From: Eleusine coracana subsp. coracana
Taxonomy: Eukaryota > Streptophyta > Magnoliopsida > Poales > Poaceae
NCBI GenBank assembly: GCA_032690845.1
Contig: CM064434.1
Span: 33,076,413 to 33,140,412, forward strand
DNA length: 64,000 bases
Direction: 5' to 3'
The notes under the pieces are model-generated. The model saw nothing but the letters and a program-made list of their open reading frames with translations, was not told the origin of the DNA and ran no database searches. This document shows, piece after piece, positions 54,399 to 64,000 of this stretch (position 1 is the first letter of the stretch; each line of letters opens with the position of its first letter). The position numbers and the translations under genes were made by a program.

Positions 54399-57300
54399 TG
54401 TGACAACCCTACTCCGAAAAGTAGAGTGTGTCGTACAGGATCGTCTCGGGAGATGGTTAGAGAAGTAACCATACACAACATTCACACATGAACATTCACC
54501 ATTTACAAAGTTACATCACTTAGGTGCATAATATTACAAGTTTAGAGGTCAAATTAAAATGAGTTGAGATCTGATATAATACATATGTCCTTAGTACATT
54601 TTACATAAATGAGCAGAAGCGGTAGAATAACAAAAAACGATGTTGATTCCTACGTGAACCATGCCTGCCCAATGGCGATGGCTCACTCACCACGGTTAGG
54701 GGAGCTAGGGACCCATTCGATGGTCCAATTCTGAGGCTCCTCACCTTCCCACACAACCTTGTTACAACAATCACAATAGGTAGCTTGAGGAAAACCTGAA
54801 AAACAACATAATCGCAAAGCCTGAGTATCTAACATACTCCGCAAGACTTACCCGTCAATAGGTTTACTAAAACCGACTCCTAGTATGCAGGGGGCTGACC
54901 GGGTTTATTTGACAGTTGCATAAAAAGCTCCTATGAGTTCTATGCTGCACTTTCATTTCCTTAGTCAAGATTTTACTTTACTTATTGCAGAAAATCGCTA
55001 CGGTGAGTCTAGCTAGCTGCTAAGACTTGAACATAAGTAAAGAGTAATACATCATAGCAATATGTAGCCATAGCATAAGTAAATCTCAGAAACATAACCA
55101 CACTTTACTACTTAACATATCATTGCCGCTGCTCAAACAAGAGGTGCTCATAACCGCGAGGGACGGCAACTCGAATTGATTTACATCCTGCAGGGAAAAC
55201 CCAAATACACGACATACGCATCACTTAAGAACACGTATGGCCACCATTCACAAGATTGCTATAAAGTCGATCCGAGGCCATAGATCCCGAATACACGTCC
55301 TCCCCATGATACAGTACTTCGTATCCGAGGCTTAACCCATGCACTCTCCAGCGGTCCTCAAACCCGTGCAACCACCGTGTTGTTCACATCACCTCTGGAT
55401 CGATGAGTATGGCCGTCCAACAATACAACGCCCAAGTTACTAGGTTTACCAATTACCATATTAAAGGTATGTACTTGGTACTGTTCAACACTTGTCCGCG
55501 GAGTTGCAACGATAAGTGCTCCATTTTATCAAGTTCATTAATCAAGTGAACCATAGTTGGATCTATAACCTACCATTGACTTCACTAGTTTAAGCATAGC
55601 AATTACTAACGGAAAGGCCTACTAACATAAACTACTCATTGGTCATTGCTGGAGTATGCAAGTGGGTTTCATCCAAGTCCTACACGTAATGCACAATACA
55701 ATATTTCTATCTTGTGACAAAGCAAAAAGGACTCGAAAATTAATTGGGTATGCACCGGGGCTTGCCTTGGGAGTGGTTGAAGTTAGCGTCTTCACCAAAG
55801 TTCGCTTCAGATCCCGGCTGTTCTGGTGTGATCTCCTCGGTCTTGATCCCTATATGAAATGAACATGCATAAATACGAAGGAATACACAAGGTTTCAGGG
55901 AGTTCCTTAACTAAAGATGAAATGGATGGCATGATGATTCATGGCACTTCCTCAGCAAATAAAATTATTGAACTAATGCTCATTCATGAATATGTGCACA
56001 TACCTAAGTATGACATGGCAGCCACTGAATTTGAAGGGGACAAACTTCTAATTAAAGAATGTAGTTTTCAATCATCACAAACTTAGTGTATGTCTACTCT
56101 AAACATGAGCATGGCATAGATAAGGATTACATGGCACTACATGATGATGATGACATGAAAACATAGTACTAAGGCCTAAATTTCAGAAAGTTTATTTTAA
56201 GTAACTTAGCTAAAGTGGCCATATGTAAATGCTAGCACTATACATACAATGACAAAGTTAATTACATAATTAGCTCTAGGTACATATAGTTAGTTAGGAA
56301 CCAAGAGCTTATAAATGGAGATAAGAATTCCTACTATAAGATTAATATGAATTATTCTTCATGAATATTCTAGAAATAAATTTATTCCTACTTTTTTTAA
56401 ATGCACACAAGAAGCAACATTCATAAGGACAAATTCCTAAGTTAACTCACAAATGATTAATTTCGACAGCAAAGGTATACTTAGGTTGCTTCAACTTTTT
56501 CATGGAATTTTACAGGAGTGTACAAGTGCATAAGGGATAGGAATACCAAATTTCATAATTAAATTCCTAGCCAATAATTTATATAAATTCAATTACTGAA
56601 ATTGAAGATTATGCAATAATACTAAATATGCATAAACATGGAAATGTGCTTTTGCAGAAAGTTTAGGTATGCCATGAAATGATCACTGAGCAAGTTTCAT
56701 GAATTTACCATTTATATATAATTACTTATCAATTTATTAAGCAATTTAGGGTTGTAACATTAGGGAATTAAATAAATTAATTTACTGAATAACCTTGGAC
56801 TTCAACTTGTTTTTTTGGTAGAGGGAGATTTTAGGAGTCAAACAAAATTGGTTTCATCATTTTTGGACTTTTATTTCATGAGTTATGGAATTTCAAAGTT
56901 CATACTGAAGTTCACTGCTATTTACAAAATTGCCACTGGCCATTTCAAATTTCCCCCGCGCGCGCGTGGCGTCGCTGCGGCTCTGCTGGCTCGCCGGCGG
57001 TGATCGGTGGTGGAACTTGGAACTCGGTGCTGCACTACGTGATCAATGACTCGAGACGGTCACGTGGGTGGTGGTGGCCGGAGTGAGGGCTGCCGGAGCG
57101 CTGCCGGCGACGAGCGGTGGCGATGCTCGACGGCGGCCAACGGTAGCAGGTGCACACAGAGGCGGATCCAGCAAGGAAGAGGGTCCAGGAGCATCACCTT
57201 GGTGTTGTGGTGCTCATCAACGTGTTGGCTGGAGTCGGGGTGGCCGGGAAACGGGTCGTCACCGTGAGCCCCCTCGGCGCGGTGGATGATGGCGGCTCGG

Positions 57301-57610
57301 TCTTCTCCAAATTCTGGTGAGAGGGCTGCGATCCAGGGGTAGCACGTCCGGGGGAAGTGAGAGGGGTTAAACACGCAGCAACTTGCGAAAGAACCAGTGA
57401 CGGGGAAGCTACTTGGACGGAGCTGGACGCGGCGGCGTTCAGGCGGCTCAGAGCAGGGGAACTCCGGCTGCGCTCGCTAGAGAGGAGGAAGGGAGGGGAA
57501 GCAGAGTGCTTGGCTGCGCTGGAGAGACTTGGGGAGCTGAGCGGAGCAGGTGCGAATGAAGGGAGAGCAGAAGGGGCAGTTCCGGGCTGCTTTTAACGCC
57601 AATGGACAGT

Positions 57611-57644
<34 letters not shown>

Positions 57645-58300
57645 CGGCAAGCTGTCGGCAGGGAAGTGGAGGGAGGGAGCGCTGCCTTCAAGTTCCGGCC
57701 GGTGGCACAGGAGGGTTTGGTGGAGCAGTGGCCGGCGTGGAGCTGCAGTGGCCGTCCTGGCGCTCCAGTGATCGATGGTGGCGCGGTACGGTGGCGTTGT
57801 TGTCGAGCTGGGGTTGGCCGGGGGAAAAAGGGGGAATTGACTCAGCTTGACTTGAACAGGGCTCGGGTTTCGCCAAAATTCACCACGTTCCATTGCTCCA
57901 AACTTCACACAGATTTTTGTGTATGCCCAGGAAAACATGTTCTCCAACTTTGCTTTTGGGTGCATGAGCTGAATTGTCTTAGATTAATTTTAAAAATTCC
58001 AGGACAGAAATGCTCTTTTCTGACTTTAGAGGAATTTTTAAGGGTATTAAATGGTTACCAAAAATTCTGGTAAAATTCTCAAACTTCTCTTTTAATGTGG
58101 CCATTCAGAATATGCTAAAACATTTGGGTACTTCCATGGGTTTTTGTGATGTTTGAGAAAGGCCCTCATTTGGATATTCTGGATTTAATTAATAATTTTT
58201 CTCTCTTTATTCTTTGGCACCTTGATTATTTATATTTTTAATTATCCCTTAATTAACATTGGGTTTAGTTAAGCTCCATTTTGTGACATGGGATGTCACA
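54399..58300 (-). repeat. chromovirus 5' LTR (3,902 bp)
   Basis: Pairs with 43749-47604. It differs by an extra ~36 bp near 55690-55725, a longer GA run (57617-57644) and scattered substitutions that are dense in CG-rich parts. The CT-rich (minus strand) run beside a CG-rich block looks like the leader of a transcribed region. Confidence 0.95.
57617..57644. repeat. GA microsatellite
   Basis: Fourteen GA units within the 5' LTR. The matching site in the 3' LTR (about 46930) is shorter and interrupted. Confidence 0.9.
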
Positions 58301-58305
58301 CCCAG

Positions 58306-59303
58306 AAGGCTGATTTCATGGAGCAACAGCTAGTTTGAGGTTGGAAGCCTATATAACTTCGTTGTTGTGGTCTTGGAGACCACTCATGGCCAGTGGAATT
58401 TCTTGGAGCATTTGGTGAGAGCCAAGAGACAAACAGGAGAGAACAAGGAGGAGATATTGCATATCTTGAGAGTGCTAGTGGAGAGTAACTTGAGCATCTT
58501 GTACATCTAAGGCTAGGGTGTCCTTGAGGGTGTGATCTAGATTGTTACTCTTGGTCTATGGTGTGACCTAGACCGGTTAGGTGTCGGTGATCGAGATTAT
58601 TATGATCGGTTGTGAAGGCCGTCACACATTTGTACACGGTTTGACCCCGCTAGTGAACGGAGCATTGCTAGTAAGCGTCCGTGTCGGCTGGAGGAGTCCA
58701 ACAAGTTCTTGAGGGAGGCGAGCTTGTGCATTGGTGGCAATGGTGACGCGCACCGTGTCTTCACTCTGGGAGTGATTACAGGCTTGTATGCGAGAACTCC
58801 ACATTGGTGGCGGGAGGGACCGGGACTCTAGCGGGAGTGGTCCAATGAGGAGTAGGGGAAGGCACCATCCTTCCGAGACCTTGGGAAAACAATCATGAGC
58901 CATATCTTACTCTACTCCTTACTTTGATGCATTACTTTCAGCATTTACATACCGTGCTATTCATACTTGTGTGCATACCTTGTTCTAGTTGACTACCTAG
59001 TAGACTTGCATGAATAGGCTTCTTTACTTACTAGTAGTGCTTAGTCTTCATACTTGATCACTAGCATGTATAGGACTTGCTTTGGCTTGATTGATCACCC
59101 TAGTATGTATTCCATGTGTTGCCTTTGTGTGATCCACTAGTATGCTTAGGTTGTTGTTCCTTTCATACGCTCATTATCTTGCTAGTGTGATTACCATGTG
59201 AACTATGTAGGAGTTGTTTTGAGTGATTGGTTTTAGGAAATGGCAAATTTGGTACAAAGTGCGAGTTCCTGATTACCCCCCTCTCGGTCATTCGGTCCTT
59301 TCA
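58306..59303 (+). repeat. copia family 1 5' LTR, second part
   Basis: Resumes the LTR split at 43748: AAGGCTGATTTCATGG, the TATA box (58350-58356) and the same R/U5 blocks as the LTRs at 11943 and 15341. It ends in a C6 run (59276-59281) and CGGTCCTTTCA at 59303. Confidence 0.92.
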
Positions 59304-59305
59304 AG

Positions 59306-59318
59306 TGGTATTAGAGCC
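59306..59318 (+). other. primer-binding site of the copia element
   Basis: TGGTATTAGAGCC, initiator tRNA-Met type with one change, two bases after the LTR end. Confidence 0.8.
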
Positions 59319-59371
59319 ATGTGCTCATCATAGGGCGTAACCGCTTTGAGTAGTGATCGTATTGAGTTGGG

Positions 59372-60843
59372 ATGTCATCCCATTTAGGGTTGGGTCATGG
59401 CTCATGGATGGATCGCTTGAAAATCTACCTAAATGCCATGATACTGGATGAGTTGATGGATACTCTTGTGGACTTTGCCAATACCTTTACCGATAACCAT
59501 GTGTATGATGAAAGTGATGGTTGTGTGGATGTGCCTAGTTCTAGTGAGTGCCTAGATTCTTCTAGTGTTGACTTGATAGATTGCTCTACTAATGTGCCGA
59601 ATGTGGTAATTTATGATGTGCCTCTTGATCGTGTCAGCATCATATTGGTTGAGGAATTTTGTGCTTTTCATGCTTATGACAACGAAAGCTTACTTGGCTC
59701 TCTTATTCGCTCGTGAGGTATTGTGGATGCGATTGAAGCAAATGAAAGATTGTACAAGCACCACAAGAAAGTGATAATTGAGAAGATTCTAGCCTTGCTC
59801 CCTAGTAGCAAACTCCTCTACATCACCCTTGATCTCATCATGGACAGGAATCTTTCTATTGATGATGTGATCGGTCTACTCTTCAAAGATGAGGAGACCA
59901 CCGCAAGCTTTGCTGAAGAAAAGAATTCCAAGGCAAACAATAGAGCATCCTCAAGCAAAGGAAAAGAAGTGGCTTGAAGCTCAAACTTCTTTGATCCCTC
60001 TGCAAGATTGCCTTGCAACAACTTCTACAACCCCTTCAGAGCAAGATCTTCACCAAGTTCATCCTCAAGCTCCTTATCAGGCTCTACCTCAAGTGCCATT
60101 CCAAGTTCTACTCCAAGCACTTCGGGTGGACCGCTCATTGGTGTAATGGGAGCACCAACAACATTTCTCGCCCGATTGTTTGAGACGTTTGATCTCACCT
60201 CTACGGCTTCGGCACCCCCACATCTTCCACCTCGACTACCATAAAATTGACTCTGGCATTTGCGTCGAGCTAGACAATAGGAGTTCTTCTTTAATTTGAT
60301 GAGATTGTGAGAAATTCGAATGATGACCTTTGTGAGACTTTCTTAAGGGTTTATGATATGGTGTGAAGGGTAAACTCTTTCAGAGGTCTTCGGAGGATAG
60401 CACCAATTGAAGTGATTGACAAGTTCCTCCAACTCATCATAGCTCCTGAGAGGGTTCCTACTTGAGGAGGTTGTTGACAAGAGGCATAAGCTCACAATTA
60501 AGAGGGCAATGGAGATGATCCTCGTGCTCCACTCACAAGTGGGACATGTGCTTGAGCACATCACCGGTCTTCACGATCCTCCTAACTACTACATTGACCT
60601 CGATGAGATACACATGGTGGATGGTCATGGACACTAGGGGTATCGTGCTCCTCACTATCCCAAACTACTACATTGACCTCGATGAGATACACATGGTGGA
60701 TGGTCATGGACACTCGGGGTATCTTGATCCTCACTATCCCATCAGGAGGAGAATTTAAGGAGGGATTGCAAGGATCCCTATCTATGAGGACGGTCTTATC
60801 ATTCAACATGATGAGGTTAGTGCTAGTCAATCAAGTAATGCTT
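59372..60843 (+). pseudogene. copia gag region, fragmented
   Basis: Starts MSSHLGLGHG at 59372. Three successive open pieces in plus (59372-59716, 59723-59977, 60008-60244) hold acidic and Ser-rich sequence such as VDVPSSSECLDSSSVDLIDC, a helical LYKHHKKVIIEKILALLPSS block and a Ser/Pro-rich end. They correspond loosely to the linker part of long copia gags; no zinc knuckle is visible. A 79-bp tandem duplication (60584-60741) later shifts the frame. I infer gag from position between primer site and protease more than from sequence. Confidence 0.5.
60584..60741. repeat. 79-bp tandem duplication
   Basis: The unit beginning AACTACTACATTGACCTC is repeated at 60584-60662 and 60663-60741 with a few substitutions. 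Its length is not a multiple of three. Confidence 0.9.
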
Positions 60844-61394
60844 TGGATACTCACCCCTCTTCCTCTAGTGCTTGTCTTATGGCTACCACCAGGGTCAACT
60901 ACAAGAGTGCGGGTACTCATTGCATACTTGAGTGTGGGTGCACTCAACACATGACTGGAAAGCCATCCATGTTCTCCACCATTGATGAAGACAAAGACAG
61001 TGAAAAGGTGACTTTTGGGGATAACTCAAAAGGGAGAGTTAGAGGATCAGGCAAGGTGGCCATTACTGAGAACCTCCATCTCTCCAAGGTCTTGCTTGTG
61101 GAAACCCTCAACTTCAACCTTCTGTCTATTGGACAGCTTTATGACATGGGATTCAAGTGCACATTTGATGAGGATGGTGCAAAGATTGGAAATGCAAAGA
61201 TGGGACTAGTATTTTATGGAGTGAGGCATGGGAACTTGTATGTCACGGATTTCAAGTCAAGCAATATGCCACCAAACACTTGCCCCTTCACCAAGGCAAC
61301 AAAAGGATGGTTGTGGCATAGAAGACTGGCACGTGTTGAAATGAATCCACTTAGAAAAGTGGTCAAGAGGAATCTAGTTGAAGGAATCAAGGAT
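60843..61394 (+). pseudogene. copia protease and pre-integrase region, truncated
   Basis: The open frame has the copia protease site followed by SGKVAITENLHLSKVLLVE, NFNLLSIGQLYDMGFKC and the pre-integrase block WLWHRRLARVEMNPL. The usual DSGCTQHMTG protease box reads ECGCTQHMTG (60930-60959), so both the catalytic Asp and the Ser are changed. Near the N-terminal zinc region of integrase one expected His reads Arg (LARV). The frame is cut at about 61394 by the LTR of the next element, and integrase, RT and RNase H are missing. Confidence 0.8.
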
Positions 61395-62751
61395 GCATTG
61401 GCACCAAAATTTGACCGGGCTCAGTGATCAGCTACGTGGAGTCGGAATTGGCTGAAGTCAAGGAGCCCAGTGGCCAAAAGGAAGAACAGTGGACCCCTAT
61501 GGGGTTATTTTATCTTTTTCCATGTTTTCAATTTAGAACTAGTTTTGGAATAAACTTAGTCGGTTTGTTTAAGAGTCCTGACTGAATTGGGTCAGAACCC
61601 CTTGCACGGGGCTTTATAAATATGTAATAGGATCTGTACATAAAAACAACACTTTCATTCAATACAATTCAGCGCATTGCCAACCTTTCCTACTCGACGA
61701 AATCATCGTATCGCGTGGGCTGCGTTGGCTCCAATCTAGGCGAGAGACTTGGATTAGTCAACCTCGATAATTCTATCAATATCATCTAGTACTTTCTCAT
61801 TGATTTGATATTCTAGTTGTTATTGTTAGGATTGCTAATATCTAGTAATTAGATTTTCTTTGTACTTGTTCTATCGACTTTGATTGCAATAATGTCTTGG
61901 CTGAAACCGGTCTATTGTGATTTTAGTAGATTCTATATGTATAATTTAGATCTATTATTTGAGTCACTTTATCAATTTTATCTATAAATAGGTTAAATCT
62001 AGCTCTATCTACCATGTTTAAAAATTGCCTCGATTAAGTTTGATCTGTTTGAATCAGTAAGGTTGCATCGATTTTGATCTCTTACTGGGTAGATTGGGTT
62101 AGATCGAATCCTTTGATAGGTAGAGTCGATAGAGTTCTATTGGCACGTTTAGCCGATAGGTTATCACGGTTCAATCGACTTTCTGGTGCTTAGAGTGATT
62201 ATATCATTCACTTTGATAGTCGTTTGCCCCCTTGTTAAAATAACACAGATTTATGATTTTGAGGCATATTTGCAATACCAGCTAATTAGATCTATCAACC
62301 TAACGCCATCGACAGAGCAAGTCTATGCGTATTTACTGTAGAACTATCAACTCAGCTCCATCAACTCTGGCACCTTACATCGACATGGCCTATTGCTTCG
62401 TGTACTGTAGGTTTATGGACTCTAGCCTATCGATTTGATTCATTATCGGCATTTATGATTTAAAACTATCTATTGAATTAAATTTTGCCGATAAGCAATT
62501 ATAAGCAGTCGATTAGTTTAATTTCTTTTATTTTGTTTATTTACATAATAGCATCGGCTGATCTCACGTATAGTGACTATCGGCTTTCTTCATTTGCTTG
62601 TCTTGGGCCGGTGACCTGCGTCTTCTAATCGTTTGTCTCTTTATCGATTTACAGGGAAAATCGACGAGCACGTCCCGGTTTCTTGTATTGAGCCTGCACT
62701 GGTGTTAAGCAGATCTCCCAGGTCACGCGTGGCGATTTTTGTGTCAACCCA
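61395..62751 (+). repeat. 5' LTR of a plus-strand Tat-like gypsy element
   Basis: Starts at about 61395 (TGCATTGGCACC) or, less likely, 61427, and ends near TGTCAACCCA (62751), just before a primer-like site. It contains a TATA box (TTATAAA, 61614-61620). No second copy is in the window, so the 5' border rests on the change from copia coding sequence. Confidence 0.6.
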
Positions 62752-62756
62752 TTTTT

Positions 62757-62775
62757 TGGCATGCCTGGTGGGACC
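62757..62775 (+). other. primer-binding-site-like sequence
   Basis: TGGCATGCCTGGTGGGACC follows the LTR end by a few T residues and starts with TGG, as primer sites do. The tRNA is not assigned. Confidence 0.5.
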
Positions 62776-62794
62776 AAGAACTTCAAGCTTTACA

Positions 62795-64000
62795 TCATGT
62801 CTGGACTTGGAATGCCAAAAGACTCTGAAGCCACAACCGAAGAACAATATCAGTCCTGAGTTGAAGAATGACCATGTGCTCCCGGTTGTTAGAGACGATC
62901 CAAGTGAAGAAGCAAAAGCACAAGTTAATCAAAGACTTGCTGAGTTCGAAAGCCTTCTATTGGTAACTTCTAGCAAGAGAAGGCATGGCATCATCCAGAA
63001 GGGGAAACTACCTGCTGCTGTTTTGATTGAAGACGGGAGTGAGAAGTCACTTGCTAACAAACCAATAGAAGCTATTGATGATGAAGCTCTGAGTAACGTG
63101 ATCCACACGGCCGTACACCATGCATTGATTAACCAGTCACATGAATTGGTTAACACATTGAGGACCTTGATAATTCAGACTATGGAGGGTTGCATATTTG
63201 ATGACCGAGTTCGTGGGCCGGTGTATTTCCGTATGTCCGGGAATGTTCCTCGGCCTACAATTGGAGTACCTAGTACACAACAACCTAGTGCAAGCACGAT
63301 ACCTCCTGCTGCAAGTTCAGGTCAAACACCTTTAGAGAGTACTCCACCTTCAAAAATTGGTGATACTCGTGCAACAGAAAAGACACCTCGCAGGATAGTA
63401 AAGGATTACTCCGCAGACGCAGCCGCAACACTACAGACAGGAGACTAGAGAGCCGAATGTGCCATACAGTATTGCACCTAATGTTGAGTCGAGTATGTTT
63501 GGAATGCCATCGTCATGTGCTCTACTAGGAGAATTAGGAGGCCAACATATAGTTGTTAATTTCAGCTCACAGATGCCAGCATCTGGTCCCACATCGACTA
63601 TCATAAATTTCAATGTGTCAATCGATGATTGGGCTTCGAAGATGGCTGAAGTGATGAGGGAACAGTTTGGACTAAAGCCAAATCAGCAAACGTACATGTA
63701 TCAACCTCGGTATCCTCCAATCTAAAATTTGATTCCTATGTTGAGTCAATACAGACAACCAAAGTTCACTAAATTTATTGGACAAGATAATACTACTACC
63801 GTTGAGCATATCAACCAATTTTTAGTGCAATATGGAGAAGCTGGTAATACCGAGGCATTGAAAATCAGGTTGTTTCCATTGTCCTTGTCTGAATTGGCAT
63901 TTTCTTGGTTCGCAGCATTGCCCGCAAATTCAATTATTACTTGGGCCGATCTTGAACAAAAATTCCATAAATACTTCTTCACTGAAACTAGAGAGTTGAG
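62795..64000 (+). pseudogene. Tat-like Ty3-gypsy gag, incomplete at window end
   Basis: The N-terminal MSGLGMPKDSEATTEEQYQ lies in one frame (62795) with an early stop. Another frame continues with VNQRLAEFESLLLV (about 62935) and HELVNTLRTLIIQTMEGCIF to 63448, a Ser/Thr/Pro-rich part, and then WASKMAEVMREQFGLKPNQQ (about 63630). After a stop at 63723 the capsid domain follows (KFTKFIGQDNTTTVEHINQF, LKIRLFPLSLSELAFSWF, WADLEQKFHKYFF). This order matches gags of grass Tat-type elements. It runs off the window. Confidence 0.8.

Larger units (their letters stand above)
43749..58300 (-). mobile_element. Ty3-gypsy chromovirus (Tekay/Del-like), 14.55 kb
   Basis: A complete-ended minus-strand element with LTRs at 43749-47604 and 54399-58300. 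The target duplication CCCAG lies at 43744-43748 and 58301-58305. It has a primer site at 54384-54396 and a purine tract next to 47605. Internal order on the minus strand is coiled-coil frame (53234-52569), gag (52197-51022), protease-RT (51197-49890), RNase H and integrase with chromodomain (49875-47731). Long LTRs plus a C-terminal chromodomain suggest the Tekay/Del lineage; this is an inference. The visible damage is a few stops and two single-base shifts, so it is younger than its surroundings. It split the U3 of a copia LTR. Confidence 0.95.

Noticed and set aside
1..64000. Search for CRISPR-like arrays, tRNA, rRNA or prokaryotic operons
   Set aside because: The repeats present are LTRs, subterminal repeats and dyad arrays. 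No cloverleaf, rRNA or operon-like gene set was seen.

Overview
This window looks like a repeat block from a grass nuclear genome, probably a large panicoid or andropogonoid genome. The basis is the dense nesting of grass-type Ty1-copia and Ty3-gypsy retrotransposons and a CACTA transposon, the CG-rich patches, and plant splice signals. I found no convincing host gene, rRNA, tRNA, CRISPR array or bacterial feature. Nearly every coding region is a transposon gene disabled by point mutation, frameshift, deletion or a later insertion.

Layout. 1-920 holds an unassigned minus-strand frame with an acidic tract. 1544-3883 is a scrambled Ty3-gypsy element in which LTR copies and pol ends alternate. 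3884-5200 is a CG-rich patch, an array of 17-bp dyads and a copia 3' noncoding region. 5220-9132 is a minus-strand copia piece (gag, primer site, 5' LTR). It abuts a plus-strand copia piece of the same LTR family at 9133-17223 (RT/RNase H, 3' noncoding, LTR, RNase H stub, 3' noncoding, LTR).

17224-17797 plus 29718-42933 is an old minus-strand Tat-type Ty3-gypsy element. Its pol remnants lie at 40801-42933 and 31650-32370. Next to them is an antisense, intron-bearing frame of plant-mobile-domain type. Three elements have landed in it. The first is a complete-ended 11.9-kb CACTA element (17798-29717) with TNP2-like and Transposase_24-like pseudogenes. The second is a copia element with two LTRs (32371-40795). 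The third is a copia element whose 5' LTR starts at 42934.

That last LTR is itself split by a 14.55-kb Tekay/Del-like chromovirus (43749-58300; LTRs of about 3.9 kb, target duplication CCCAG). The LTR resumes at 58306 and runs into gag and protease remnants, which are cut at about 61394 by the LTR and gag of a further plus-strand Tat-like element that leaves the window.

Most unusual structure. The two copia LTR families carry iterated 17-bp dyads with 8-bp arms around a single centre base: GACCGGAC-N-GTCCGGTC in one and GATCGGCA-G-TGCCGATC in the other. Their spacings (21-24 and about 33 bp, with doublets about 105 bp apart in one family) are conserved between copies and are close to whole helical turns. 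Other points of note are a coiled-coil frame upstream of gag in the chromovirus, the antisense intron-bearing frame in the Tat element, a possible captured host gene fragment inside the CACTA element, and a copia derivative whose minus-strand part retains gag without pol.
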